Below, piece after piece: positions 49,098 to 62,510 of a DNA stretch of 64,000 nucleotides. The notes below the pieces were generated by a model. It was not told the origin of the DNA, made no database searches, and was given only the letters and a program-made list of their open reading frames with translations. The translations under genes and the position numbers were made by a program. The stretch's first letter is position 1, and every line of letters begins with the position of its first letter. Origin of the DNA: Rhodamnia argentea (Eukaryota > Streptophyta > Magnoliopsida > Myrtales > Myrtaceae); the NCBI RefSeq assembly GCF_020921035.1, contig NC_063150.1, positions 23,545,826 to 23,609,825 on the forward strand, given 5' to 3'.

Positions 49098-50858
49098 GCT
49101 TTTAAAACTAGTTGTCCTCGTCTAGATCGGGGGGAGCTAGCAAGCCTTGTGCAAATACGGGTGGTGAGGGTCAATTGGCCATTGCCACTAATAGGGGAGA
49201 GCCAACGACCTGCATCATTTGGGGTCACCCCCCCTCTCTCTCTCTTCTCTCTCTGCCTTTGCTTCTAATTTAGCCCTAGTCGACGGCGTCATATTGGAAA
49301 TTGTCAATGCTCGAGAAGAAAGAGAGAGGGAGAGATTGGTCGCAACGTGTTCTGGATTTCATTTAGGCATAAGAGGAAACTAGAGGCTTTCACTAACAAT
49401 ATCTCGACTTCACAAACATGTACATCTGGATGGACCTACCAACATTTATCTCATCTTATCCTTAGGACTCAATGTTTTCATTTACTTGCTCCAATCTTTC
49501 TTATTCTCCCTCCCACTCTTATCCATCGCTAGCAACTTCATCGCTTCCTAATGCATTATAACTTTCACCGCCCTATACACTGGCCAATAGACTCTTACCA
49601 TCGCTGCAGCTGCCTGAAAGAGAGCGTTTTTACCTAGAAAGGAACGATTCCCTTGTTTCTAAGAAACCCAACATAGACTTCTGGCGAAGTAAAAAATGCC
49701 TGTTGTCTCTTTTGAAGTCCCTTGAGAAGAAAGGAACCTTTCAAATCAAATAAGTATTTTAAGGTCTGTTGGTTTTGCAGAAAAAAAAAAAAGACAATAA
49801 TTTGAAAGACATTCTCACAAAAAAATGATTGGTTATTTAAAAAAAAAAAAATGGTCAGCGAAAGAACGTCACATAAATGACGCCGAATTGAAGATGCACG
49901 AGGTGGGAGACAATTTTGTTCGTGGAAACAGCAGAAGGTGTGAAGGCGGCATACCTCCTTGGATTGCGAGCCAAAGAAGGCAAGCATTACGGGCACGTGG
50001 GGAGAATAACGTTCCAAAAGCGGCATTACTCTTTACCATAGAGAACTATCAGTATGTGGTCGGACCACGACATAGCATGACCGGAATCGATGAGAAATGG
50101 CCGAACGCCGGCAGTGCTAAATGTTTGTGCAATTGATTCCCAAAGGCAGAGGAATGGAATTGAAGGAAAATCAGAGAGGACACTACAGTTTTGGGGGAAG
50201 AACAGCGATGGAATCTGAAGAAGAGTCGATCGAAGAAAGAGATGTCCTGTTCCCGAAATGAAGTGAATGGCGTGTGGTTAACAAGGAAAAATGTTGGAAC
50301 ATCAAGACGATTCGTGCGAAGGAAAAGATTTCTGTTTCACAAGATGCGACGAAAATGTTATCTACATGGCTGCAACATGCTTAGCGACAGCCGTTAAGAG
50401 GACATATTTTGCTAATACAATATTTACATCCCAATCTCATTCAGGGAATTATTTGTTTCCATGCGTAGAAAGAATGTGTACAGGGGAGGAAGAATGCATA
50501 CAGGAAAAAAAAAGAGTTGGAACCAGGCAAAGACCCAGCAGAGTAACCAGATTCATCACGAGTTTCCAAGTCCAAGACCCTAGCTCCTGAACTGAAAGCA
50601 TTCCTCTAGCACACTGCTCTGAGCCTCCAGGACAAAATTTGCCCCAACCTCAAAATTGTTCTGCCTCATTCTGCTCATCCAGCACCAGGCCTTTCTTATT
50701 TTCTCTTCCCTGTTTTGCACGGTCGCACTTATCGCCTAAAATGATCCTTCGCCACTTTCTTGCTTTGGTAGCTTTACAAGGCAATGTCCATACCAGAAAG
50801 AAGGAAAATGCAGGTCACTATGTCTATCTTGGATCACCAACTCCCCCAGCGACAGGTA
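49098..50858. other. Intergenic between paralogues 1 and 2
   Basis: Frames of about 100 codons occur at 49634-50026 (-), 49825-50136 (+) and 50291-50590 (+). None resembles a known protein and they overlap on both strands. The part from about 50590 is probably the 3' UTR of paralogue 2. Confidence 0.4.
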
Positions 50859-53415
50859 TCATGGGCTTTGGTCATCCACGTCTAGACCGAAATGCTCTCT
50901 CAGGGTACTTCTTGATGTTTTACCAAACCCTTTTGCTACTTCTTTCATCTTCTGGAGTCTATGGACTTCCTGCCTGATTTGATTATTCCTATTCAACACA
51001 AGATTCAGCAAGTTGTCAAAGTCATCCGATATTTCTTGGCACGCCAATTCGGAGCTCTCCTGCTCCAGTTGCTGGTACAGATTGTGAAGATAACGCTTCT
51101 GAGCATGAAGCTGTTCTTCTGCGATTCTATATTCGAGTTCTTGCGACTTTCTCAGTGACTGGAGGACCTGATCAATCTCTTCGTCAAGTCTCGCAGATTG
51201 AGTCCGATGATGAAAAATAATGGACTCGTCCCTGCCTTCTAGAGAAGGATTTCCATTATCAGTCACAGCTGCGCATGACGTCCAACACCCGGTCAACATC
51301 AAACTGTAAATAACTTATCCATGTAAATGTGCATGAAAGTGACAACAAGAATAACAAGTGTGTTAATTCCTATCAAGATGCATACATGAGGAGACCAGTT
51401 GTTTCCTAGCGTAGCTATTTAAGGGAGTTACACACTTCATTCCTTAATCACTATATAGCCACAAAAAAATGAATGAAACAGGCAGACTATTCCAGTACGT
51501 GGAAATCCAAGAACCAAAGCATGTAGTAAAGTTCTCAAAACAGAGAGCGAGGGAACAACCTGAACTAACGTCTGCTGTTGAAATATCCTCACGAGCAGCG
51601 AATTTTAGCTGATGTAAATATCAAATGGTCATACTGCAAGTTTTGAAGGTGAGAGACACAAGTACCACGGCAAAAACAACGAGAAATCAGCGATACCTTG
51701 GTCAAAGCAGACTCAATTAGTTCGAGCACAGTCTTGGCACTTGTTTTCTGAGAACCGCGTAAGAGGCAGAAAGCAAGTTTCAAAATCTTCTCACGTTCAT
51801 GGGGAGAATCAATAGATTTAGAAGCTTCCAACAGCCTGGTAACATGGGGGACTAGCCCAGTTTTCACATCACAACGTCGGCAATAATACTCGGCGTCCAA
51901 CCCAATTACCCCTCCTACTGTTCCAGCCATGTAAGCTTGGAGAGCACAGTCCAGGTGAGCAATATGCCCACAGATATGATTTGCATCAATCATTGCTTCG
52001 CATCTGATGTAATCACACAATCCACTAGCTGAACTTATGGTCTTCCAACATAGGATGCAACAACAATCTCGGCAAAACCGGCTTTCACTGCAGCAATGAT
52101 CACAAGGCCAAGATGGGCTGGCTAGTTTCTCTGATTGCTCAAGTAAGCTACTGCACATCCTATTTTGTGCCTTGCACCTCAAAATGCCAAGATCAGAATC
52201 CGACTCAGAATGCTCCACAATCTCTTCATTATGTGCAGGAAAGAATGGACGCCTTATGGCAATGCCTGGGAAATGAAGTACCATAAAGCATGAAGAACTT
52301 GCAAGATTAAAAAAATATATATATACAGAAAGTTGAAAGAGTCCACGTTATCCTACTCATAGATTTACTTATAGGCACCATTTAACACAAAGCGAACTAA
52401 AAAAAATCTGTCATCTACAGTTATTTAACAGTGATGGAACTCCATTGATGTTGAGCAAAAGGAGCATCAACCATCAAATGAGAGCAGTGTGGGATGAGCT
52501 GTAAATGAGTCACCAGTCTGAACTTCCAACCTCAAAAAGAGAGGAAACCCAAAAAAGGATCTAAGTCATTACAAGTAAACAGCACTTTGTGGAGAGAAAT
52601 GAAGAGTGAGCAAGCCAGTGGAGGAACAAAATGAAATTCACAACTTGGGGACTCAACAAAACAAAGTTACCGGACAAACAATACTGAATGCACGTGAGAG
52701 AGAACAATTTGACTAAGAAGAGTTACTAGGTGATGTAAAATATTCTGCGAAGAATTAAGTAACACCAAAAGCTCTCTCATGTTAAATGAATGAAACATTA
52801 CTATGGACGTTATTATGATTTTATGGTGAATAGTCCAACACAACATGATTCCTGAATATGGTATGCAAAAGTACTTAAGCTGCTCTATAAAACACTCAAG
52901 GAACAACTCTTGTATACAAAACATGGGGGATAAGTTGTTAACTGGTTACCGTGTGCCAACGGCAGTTTGGCCGAGGGAATTTTCCAGATGAAGGATGCGA
53001 AAAAGGCATCAATATCTGCATCGGGGAATTTGGTTCGGATGTACCGTTCAACCGAAAGCTTACTCGCAAAGCAGGACTTCTTGCTCGTCAACTTCTCAGA
53101 AGCACGGAGTCGCTCCGGAAGATAAAGGTACCTATCCTGATAATGGCCAGTAATGGCCACTCTCTTCCCCACTTTCCACCCCCATTTATCACCAGGAAGA
53201 GGAAAATTCTCGGGAGCATAAGGCAGACCTTCACCAGACAAATCGCATGAAACTGGCCGGAGATCACCATTTTCCTTTATCTCAGAACTCTTTCCATTAC
53301 TCTCATCAAGGACAGTGATCTCTGTTGATTCCCGCATTTCCTGACAATTTATTGGACCATGGATGTTTCCATCAGTCTCATTGGCGTTATCAATCTCCGA
53401 GGATTCTTGCTTCAT
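50859..53415 (-). CDS. Paralogue 2: GEGLPYAP module, Oberon-like PHD finger and coiled coil
   Basis: Exons 53415-52950, 52265-51697, 51608-51560 and 51268-50859 give 497 residues with consistent phases. The PHD exon is 569 bases in both paralogues. Residues about 60-146 are the SGEGLPYAPENFPLPGDKW module, ending ADIDAFFASFIWKIPS. Residues about 209-288 hold the finger (PCDHCC, FCRDCCCILC, ICGHIAHLDCAL, YYCRRC), followed by a helical part (HVTRLLEASKSID). Residues about 389-472 are a heptad-rich coiled coil (LDEEIDQVLQSLRKSQELEY to QEVHRLQKMKEVAKGF) that could mediate dimerisation, as in Oberon proteins. The start ATG sits exactly at the exon start after TTTTCAG and follows a predicted non-coding exon. 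This is the intact reference for the truncated neighbour. The chromatin role is inferred from the finger type. Confidence 0.87.
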
Positions 53416-54228
53416 CTGAAAAGTCGAAAAACAGGTCAACTATAAGAAGCAACTCTGAAGAGCACAAGCACTACGGATATCAAATGTACAAACTAACTCT
53501 TTAGGATCCCAAACATCACATGCTTCTCCTAAGTAATGTCCTAAACAAGTCAACATACGCATCTTAAGTATCAAAAAGCTTTCACGAAGCACATCCCGTA
53601 CCCACTACACTTTATCGAATAAACAGCATATCTAAAAAGGAGTCCCAATGACCGACAGATTCAAGAAGATAGTCTATGTCTGCACAAATGACAACAAAGA
53701 TCCAGTTTATACCTCCAGACTGGAGTTTCAGGTACCAAGTAACACCTAGTTAGGGACATACTCCAACGAAAGGTCTGCTCATTGCCAGAATCGCGTTCTT
53801 GAGTAAGACTTACCCACACGACATTCCGAACCGGGCTAATCCGGCAGGCCAACAACAGAGGAGCCGGGGAAGGTGCATCTTTCTAGAAGCAAATTGATGC
53901 AGATTCCACTCCAACAGTCAATGAGAACCCAAGAGCATTTGACACTATCCTAAGGTGGGCTTGCCACGAGTATCAAATCGGTTACATTCCGGAGCAACAT
54001 CAATATCACATCAAATCTGAAGAAAGAGAGTGTCGAATTGGATTTTCTTCTATCACCCACATGCATGCAGTCATCGGATTGAGACACGTAATCAAACCCA
54101 AAGCTCAAATTTGAAACAACAGGCCAATCGGTCTTCGAAAGTCCATCCCTTTCTTTCGAATTTCCTTACACGAGTGCAGAGCATAGCCCGACACCAACAA
54201 CCAACAAGATGACACAGAGCTTGATACC

Positions 54229-54560
54229 TGTAACGAATCGATCTCTTCAGAACTCGAACCAGAACGACAAAAAATCAAAGTCCCGCCAAATCACGAAGTC
54301 TAAATCAGCTGATACGAGCTCCAGAATTCCTTCATGCCAAGGCTCAATCTCACGGGATCAAAGAAGCGAAGAGTTGAGGTCTTAGCTAAACCCTAATTTG
54401 GTCTCGGGGTGCGGGGGCAGCAGTACGGAATCTACAGATGCCGAGATCTCCGCATGCTGTCCCCAACATCCAAGCTTAATCTGGGATTAGTGGAACTAAT
54501 GAGTTCACGCGCGGCGACGGCGCGTGGTGGTGATGGCTTCGGAACCCAAATGGCACAGGC
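54229..54560 (-). other. Predicted non-coding first exon of paralogue 2
   Basis: On the - strand a leader ending in GATTCGTTACAG/GTATCAAG (exon end 54229) can splice to the acceptor at 53415. It contains CTAGGG-like AAACCCTAA, a telo-box-type motif, near 54390. The upstream limit is approximate; an AAT microsatellite (54593-54615) lies just beyond. Confidence 0.45.
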
Positions 54561-54615
54561 ACTTTCTCGTCCTTGCTTTTCTGTTCATTTTCAATAATAA
54601 TAATAATAATAATAA

Positions 54616-56272
54616 ACAGAACTCTCTGGATAATCATGTTTTAGAGTGCCGACATTAGGGTTAACCATACTAAGCAATTATAAATGATATGAAGTTTACT
54701 ATTAACAGTGCATGTCGGTGGTTAGAAAGGCATTGTTTCTCGGACGTGATCGATGAACTTGTAATTTATTATAGATTGAAATTACATAATTTTTCTAATC
54801 AAATCTCTCCATCTTGAATTTCAAAATTTTTTAATCATTGTGCGATTGACACTCATCATTGATATGATGTTGTAATAATCAATTTAATTATTAAATAAAA
54901 ACTATTGAGAAGTTCCTCGATTACGGAACCACTTGATTGGTAAAATTTAATTCCTTTTAATGGCGCTTATAATTTTCTGTATCATACTTCAAGCTTATAT
55001 GATTCAGCATGGCATTGATTTATCGGAATCGAAGTGGGAGATGATGATAGTAAGATTCTCCAAGCTAGTTTTCAGACCATCCGGGGTACTTTTTCCTACT
55101 TATGTATGAACAATATGTTGCTCTTGATTTCTATTTGATCTTTAACGCTTGAATTGGTGTTCACATTCAAGCTTAACTTGAGCTCAAAATGAAATTCAAT
55201 TTAGATGACCAAGTCATTGCAATTGGACATTAAGAAAATCAAACACTTCAAGCACGCAGATTGACCTGTCAAGAGCATACTAAAAAAGGTTAAAAGATCT
55301 CAAAGAAAAACAAGAGTGTGACCATAACAACCTTTGAGGACAAAAAAAATCATCTCGAGAAAGTCCACCTAATACAATAAATCCTAGGTAAGGTCATAAT
55401 TTCGACAAAAAGTAAAATGCAACCTAAAGTTTGAACAAGTGATCCAAACATAGAATTACGAAAAAGGAGCATGTGAAAGGTCTACCACTCGTACTGAAGT
55501 GACCGCACCATTTGTCTCATTTAATTTCTCCCTAAAAGCAGATAATCATAAAAAGGAAAGATCTCTCAAAGCGAAAGTCATTGTTGAAATTGTGCCGTAA
55601 TTTTCGAACAAATAACAGCACCTTTATGCTAGCATTGCGTTATAATTATTTGTAGTTTGACGGTTTCAAGAATCGAACATCCATTACAGGAACACTCTTA
55701 GAATGCAGACATAATCTTACCCATGAAAAATTCGAAAATAACACGACCCGATATCTAAATGCATTTCTAACTAGAAAAAAGAAAAGGAAAAAAAAAAAAA
55801 AAACCTCTATCATCACCTTTCGCCATATTTACCATATTTTGCTAACGAAGCGAAATTGCAGAAATGATCGACATGAACCCAATAACATGACATGAGTCGA
55901 CAATCCTAAACTTGAGAAGACCCAGCTTGGTATCTTATTGCATAAGCATAATCATCTTTCATCAAGTCTATATGACAATCCCATGACCATAAAGTTTCCA
56001 GAGGGCTAGACAACCAATTAAAAGTTGTACAGAAGAGACCGCAAATCACTGAATTGACATGGACATGCAACAGATTTCAAGGTCTCCTTGGAGGAACTCT
56101 CGGGGAGAAAACTGAAGTAGGAAGCTTCGGCAAGCGTTAGGATTAAACTCTTGTGCCCTTGGAGGAGTTTTTTCTCTCTGGAACAATCTGTACAAAGACT
56201 ACGGATCATCGTCGACATGATCCAGGTGATGTGTGAGGCACGCTGGCTATGGTCCCCTATTGTTAGGATGGA
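54616..56272. other. Intergenic, includes a repeated flank
   Basis: No gene seen. The stretch 55480-55770 is repeated at 63670-64000 in the same orientation (see separate entry). A poly-A run lies at 55790-55802. Confidence 0.5.
55480..55770. repeat. Repeated flank, copy 1
   Basis: Shares CAGATAATCATAAAAAGGAAAG, TTTATGCTAGCATTGC and ATCCATTACAGGAAC with 63670-64000, at roughly 80 to 85 percent identity by eye. It lies on the 3' side of the pseudogene at 56273. Confidence 0.8.
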
Positions 56273-57205
56273 TTATTTGAAAGAATAGCCTCTGAGAGGT
56301 GCATGCCGGGCGAGAATGCCAGCAATACGGTTGCTCGAAATTTTCCTCTCGAGCAACCATTGTGGGATTTCAGCACTGGCAGCTTCAGTCTCTAGCACTG
56401 CAGCGGAAATCGCGTCCCCCAGGATCTTCAGCTTGGGGGTCAGCAGATTCTTTTCCATCCTGTTTGACTTGACATCGCTTGGTGAGTTCCGCCAGTCTGG
56501 ATTGAAGCTTAGAGGTTTGCTCAATCGATTGGTTGCACCTCCAAGGATCCAGAATCGATCCCTGACCACAGCTTGATTCCACTGTTCTTCAGTTCGGCGA
56601 GCTTTTTCCTGGAAGAAAATACCTCATCCTTCTTTTCGTCAAGACATTTAGAAATTTTCTCCACTTGTTCAACAGTTTCCATGCTCTGTAAGGAAAACAC
56701 TACCCACTATAGGAATTTCCTCAACCGAATTTAACTTCACCGGCTGATGAACACTCGGCATCAGGTCCTCCACTAGCCCGATCGCTAAAGACTTGAGTTC
56801 CACTAGGTTCTCCTGGGAGATCAAACAGGGAAAATTCAAGGGGAGGAGGGACGAGAGCGTCCTGCGACAATTAGACATTTCATTGACAACATTAGAGCCG
56901 ACATCGGGTGGAGCTAAGATCTCGGCTTCATGTAGGGGTTGAGAAGAACATCCTCCAGAGATTTGACATAGTCACCAAATTCGTCTGCAAGCAATTCGGC
57001 ATGAGATCCACAAACTTCTCCAAGCTTGGGAGTCACACTAACTGTGGAGTTGAGGGAGATAGGAATTAAACTTTAGCAAGAGAAGCATCCTACCAATTAT
57101 TCTTGGAGTTAGAGTCGCATGTCGAGCCTCCAGAAGCGTCCCTTGCAATATCGTCCATTAGGGAATTTTCGATCACATAATCTTCATCATTGGTGTTCGA
57201 AGGAG
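56273..57205 (-). pseudogene. Broken copy of the coiled-coil C-terminus of paralogue 3
   Basis: Pieces in three frames follow the order of the gene at 59675. From 5' to 3': YVIENSLMDDIARD (about 57160), a segment like HAELLADEFGDYVKSLEDVL (about 57000-56930), then MSNCRRTLSSLLPLNFPCL with KLNSVEEIPIVGSVFL (56878-56669), SKLQSRLAELTKRCQ (about 56500), and EIPQWLLERKISSNR with ILARHAPLRGYSFK at the end. Frameshifts and stops separate them. No N-terminal module was found upstream. It is a duplicated gene remnant. Confidence 0.85.
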
Positions 57206-59674
57206 CTAACATTTCGTATGACCGTTGAGTTTCACGACGGCAAAAGGTGATCATACAAAAGGGTATCGTGAGAGCCGCTAGAAAATTTTACAACGGCAAA
57301 AGGTAATCAGAACACAACAAGGAAAGGACGGTAAAATTCGGAAAAGTTGATCAGGGAAAACATTGAAGCCAGAACTACGAATCGCGAGATTGGTCTGCCG
57401 CTTCACTAGAAAATTTGCCTACACCGCAACAAACGGGTCAGGGCGTCCAGGCTTTGTGCCCCGAATCGGCCTTTCGATGCTTAAGTTAGCACCGAAAACG
57501 AGGGAGTACAAACTTAAGGGTAAGTAAAGATGATCATCAAGGAAAAAAGTGATAAAAAAGATGATCATCAAGGAGCAGCCGAGAGTTTCCTGGCCATGGG
57601 GAGATGCGAAATGGCCATCGGCAGCCCCCCGCATCGTATTCATCGCAGTTGGTTTTGCCATTTTGGGGCTCTACGGACAGGGCAATGCTTTACTGCTCCG
57701 TCGTGACCCTCTTCTGCTGCAGAAGCAGCTTTGAAGCTCAAGCTTTGACCATGGCTCTCCGCTACTCTCCGGTTGCTCTTGCGGTTTCAGCTTTGAACGC
57801 ACAAACGTTACTGCGCGAGCTCCCCGATTCACCTAAATCAAACATAAGAAAGAATCTTAATTAGTAAAGTTCACAATGAACATGCAACTTATATAGGATG
57901 AAGAATGTGATATAATGCGGAATATGAGAATATGAATGTAGGAATCACTTTCAAAAAGATAATTCAAGTACGTCTGTTTCGCAAAAAATGAATGATTTGA
58001 AAAATAATTTTCTGAAAATGATGGCATGCATCACTTACAAAAATAAACAAACAACTTTTTTTTTTAATTTGTTCATCAAAATATTTAGACATAGATTGTT
58101 GTCCATAATGAAAACTCTTTCATTGGTTAATCATTTCAAACGATGGAAGCGATTACTTTTACGAAAATTTTTCCAGATCATTCGTTTTCCGTGAAATAAA
58201 TAGAGTCTAAGTATAAATATTTTTTTATTTTCAAAACGGGATGAAATTTTCCACGAAGTGACTGGTTTTGATGGATAGAGAGACCGAGTGTGGAACAAAC
58301 CGCCCGATCACCTGGAGTGGACCGGTACACACAAATATTCGGGTAATATTTTGCAATGCAAGCTTGTCAGTTAGCAGTTCATAGGATTTTGTTGCAATTG
58401 AGCGTCACTTACATTTAAGGAATTTCCTGGATCAGCCTACACTGGAAAACTGCATCTGCGTTACACGAGATTATAGAAATTTGTTAGAAAATTTAATTAT
58501 GGAGCTTTTGGGTTCTAAAGGATTTTATTACTTCAACACAAAAGGGGCGATAAGGGATTCCTAATTGAAGTGTTGACAACATTAATTTGAACATATTGAT
58601 CAGATTTTCGTCTCTTATCAAACAGAGAGGAGAGCCGGGCGGGATTGTAGTGATTGTTAGACCAGTTCCATGCAGTTCCCCGTTACCATTTTGTGAAACC
58701 GGTCTTTAGTGGGCGATTTCCAGCTTCGGGGTGGGAGGTGCCCACCCTAAAGCCGATCATCCCTAGTCAGTATTAAGTAGAAAAGAAATATTACACGTGC
58801 ATTTGACATTATTAAAAAAGTTGATCAGTGCACATGCCATCAGTTGATTTGAAGTTATATACGGTGAAATTATTTCTGTCTTTGTCCTACACAATTTGGT
58901 AATATGTTACCGGTCTCAGAATTATAAAAGTTGAAGATGATTGTAAAGATACTAAGATGTGAAGCAGACTCTAAATTTTCTTTTGTCCAAGAGATTTGTG
59001 GCATGAAAGAATGGATTAAGTTTCAGAGATTAGCAAAGAAAATCAAGAATTTGACAAGAAAAGAAAACCTGTTTTTTTTGCGAAGAGAGAACTTGAATCA
59101 AGTAGCCTTAAGCAAAACAAAAGGAGAGATATTTTCTTTAAAGTCATATCATACATTTTTCGGCCAATTTGGGATAAAGGTGATATTGATGTTGATACAT
59201 AAAACTAATTCGCTGCAAATATAGTAGAGATAGTTTTCAAGTTCAAAGACTGCTAGGTTGTAGAGAGTCACGCATTACAAGATCGATAAGCCGAATTGTT
59301 AGTTTTCGTGGCAAGACTTGTCACAAACTGGTGACTCGAGCCTACGAATCACTTGCCATGGCAAGCCAAATTGGATTGTATCCGTTTCCAGTGCGAGCTA
59401 CATTGTGCATGCTGTTGCAAAAAACAGCATGAGAAATGCCAAAATAGAGACATAGTCCATTCAGAGAGATGAGCTGGGAATTGTGACTCTTTCCATTAAT
59501 TCTAGCAGTTCAGATTACAGAGTTGAAATCAGTGAATTAGCAATCCGACCGAACTAAGCTTTCGTTTCCACATCGATCCAAGAAAACACTGAGAAAATTC
59601 CAAAGGAATGAAACACAAAAGCTGCGAAGCATGGTTACTGTTGAAATCATCAGCTGTCCTGTGAGTGATCAATT
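57206..59674. other. Intergenic, no gene supported
   Basis: A GC-richer patch at 57419-57860 has frames on both strands (57549-57734 and 57604-57864 on +) but none recognisable. At 58650-58775 the stretch GGGTGGGAGGTGCCCACCC with a GATCATCCCTA end resembles the terminal part of a hAT-type MITE, but the other end was not found. The last few hundred bases are probably the 3' UTR of paralogue 3. Confidence 0.4.
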
Positions 59675-61984
59675 TCAGCCGGATTTCTCAAAGGAGAAAC
59701 CTTTGAGAGGCGCATACCTGGCGAGAATCTCAGCCATTCGCTTTTCGGCATTTTTCTTCTTCATTTCCCATATTGGGATTTCAGCAATGGCAGTCTGGAT
59801 CGCCCGCATGACAGCTGATGTAGAGTTTGCCACGATCTTCTGCTTAGCAACCACCTGCTCTTTCGCCTTATTCTTCGACTCGATGTCACGAGCAAGTTCA
59901 GCTTTCCTAGATTGAAGCTGTGCAATTTGTTCATCAATTTCTCGCACAAGAGATGACTTGGAATCTATCTGGGACTGCAATTCCCCTGCTCCCTTCTTCA
60001 GCTCACTGAACTCCCTCTTGATAGAAGAAACCCTGCCCTTCATGGCCCGAAGATCTTCGAAAAATTTGATACCCTGCTCAGCAATTCCCTTAGTGCGCAG
60101 GAAAACCTCGCCCGCTTTGGGGATTTCTTCAACCGACTTCAACTTAAGCAATTGATCGACAGTCAAGAAGCGATCTGCTGTGAGCTTCTCAACTAAATAA
60201 CTAATCTCCTCTAGGTACTCTGAAGACAGCAAGCATGAGAAATCCAGGGCAAGAATGGAAGAAAGCTTCTTGCGGTAAGTAGACATGTCCTCTGCCATAT
60301 CAGAACCTACACAAGTGAAAGGAGTCTGCACCTGAGCTTCAACATTGTGCTGGGAAAGAATATGTTCCAACGACTTTAGACAGTCATCAAAATCTTCTTC
60401 ACAAAATTGAGCATGAAGATCCTGGACATTTTGCATATCTTGTGTCTCAAAATCCTTGGGTGCATAGCAGCTAGAAATGAGACTTTGGTCTAAAGCAATG
60501 CCCTCAAGATCAATTTGCGGCTCAGAGCCATATTCTGAATGTCCACTTCCATCACTGGTACTGTCATCCGTTAGGGAACACACGTCAATTACAGACTCGT
60601 CACTTCCAGTGTTGTCTTGAGCTGGTTTTTTGTAACTTTGTCGCGTCCTGCGCCTAGGGAAGGCCTGTGACATAGCTGCTCTTGCCTTTTTCTTCATCTT
60701 GGAATTAAAGGGGGCTTCTTTCATCCTCTTAGATTTCATTTCAACCATTGGTACCTGTGGAAAGATATCTGGATGCAAATCCGCATATCAGAGTGATCCA
60801 AAAATAACTGGGACAACCAAGAATTCGATCGGCATCTTAAATTTTGCTAGTCTCGGCTTGACAATCTTTATGTGTACATGGCAACCGGTATACACTTCTC
60901 CAATAACAAAGCCACTACACCAGAATACATATATAAGATCTATTACCTCTGAGAATTCAGCAAATGAGTTTTCCATCCAAAGTGGCAAATGATCGAGTCC
61001 TTAAATTTTCTGAGCCTTATCGTTATGTACTAGCAGTTACCTAGATCACAGAAGAGTGAAACAAAGAGGAAACTTTCATTTACATCACTTCCCCACTAGA
61101 AGTAATGCCGGAATTCATACTTGACACAAATTCCCTTTACGGAAATAGCAGGGTCCTTGAAGTATTTTGAAACTCCACATATTTGGGGATCACAATGCAG
61201 ATAGCAAAACATATACATAAGACTGTAAAACGAGAGGGTTAATCATTTCTGAGGGTAGCTTGCAGTCTGTCATCTTATCGTCTTCTAAACCCCAAGCAAG
61301 GCTCATCCATCTTCTTTGAGATTAAATTTGGTTAAAAGTTGGTCTATGTCAGCATTTCTGAACTTGTCTAAATTTTCTATTTCTGTAGCATCTTCTATCG
61401 CATAAGGGCCAAGCCTCCAAATCATTACTTTTTAATCAAAGTTAATGCCATAACTTACCAAAGTGATGAATAGCCAAGTGATTGCAAACTGGAGCTTATA
61501 CAAATATTCTGACCATCAAAAAGACCTTCCACGTTCAGAAATATTGGACTTCCGAATTGAATAACAGGTCAGTAACGACATAACCAAAACTATGTAAGAC
61601 TTAATCCTCACCTTCGCTCTGGCGCTGTTGCGTGGAGGGAACCATCCAGATAAAAGAAGCAAATAACTCCTCAACATCTGCATTCGGAAACTGTGAAGAG
61701 ATGTAGCGTTTGAACGAAGACTTGCTCCCAAAGGCAGAAGCAGTGCCAGGGACACGGAGACGCTTTGGAAGATACAAGAACCTGTCTCGATAGAAACCAG
61801 AAAGATCGGTCCTGCGGCCGACCCACCAACGCCAAGCATCGCCAGGATTTGGCCAATCCAAGGGAGCATAAGGCAAACCTTCACCCGTAGAATTAGGCTC
61901 GACAGGGTATGGGCAGAGAGTTTTCATCTTCATTGCCATCTCACTCGAAACATCGTTTCCCATTGCTTGCTTCCCCTTCTCCAT
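59675..61984 (-). CDS. Paralogue 3: GEGLPYAP module joined to a basic, coiled-coil C-terminus
   Basis: Exons 61984-61612, 60999-60947 and 60754-59675 join in frame (phases 1 and 0) to give 501 residues. The 53-base middle exon (LDHLPLWMENSFAEFSE) is needed to keep the frame. Residues about 34-118 are the same module as in paralogues 1 and 2 (GEGLPYAPLDWPNPGDAW, DRFLYLPKRLR, FPNADVEELFASFIW). There is no PHD finger. Residues about 149-184 are strongly basic (KMKKKARAAM, PRRRTRQSYKK), a likely nuclear-localisation or DNA-contact region. An acidic Ser-rich part follows, and residues about 370-444 are a long coiled coil (LQSQIDSKSSLVREIDEQ, LQSRKAELARDIESK). The tail is conserved in the pseudogene next door (ILARYAPLKGFSFE). 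A non-coding first exon probably ends at 62511 and splices to 61991. Function unknown; a nuclear role is inferred. Confidence 0.85.
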
Positions 61985-62510
61985 AATGCTCCTGAGTTAA
62001 CACGACAAGCAGCGACCTAGCAGTAAAACGCCATCTCAGAGCAACATAAAACCTTACAGCATAATGCTAAAATTCAATACCTGATAACATAACTAGCTCC
62101 TACCATGAAAATGTCCTAATCCCCACAGGTAATCGGGCAAAACAGGCTTTTGAAATGTAAGAGACAGAAACCCCATTGTTCAGGCGAAAGATTGAAACTT
62201 TAGCAAGGTAATCACTAGCATTTTTCAAGTTCAGAACGTGAAAAACAGTAAAAATGACAAGACAAACAACAATCCCCACAAATCTAAAGGGAGGAAGGAG
62301 TTATAGACTGAAACATGCGGAAAAAAAATCTAAAATACCAAGAAAAAATCGAAAATAAACGAAAAATGCAAGTAAAAATGGGACCTTTATGCAAAGACTT
62401 GATGATGATGAGGAGGAGATGCAGAGATGAGAAAGAACAGAGATGATCGCAGAGCCACTATCAACGCGTGCACAGCTAAAACTTTACCCAGCTTGAAAGG
62501 AATGCCTTAC

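Noticed and set aside
57549..57864. Possible organelle-derived or small host gene
   Set aside because: A hydrophobic stretch is present, but no plastid or mitochondrial gene could be matched, and frames overlap.
58650..58775. hAT-type element end
   Set aside because: Only one end is visible and no target duplication could be found, so it is mentioned only within the intergenic entry.
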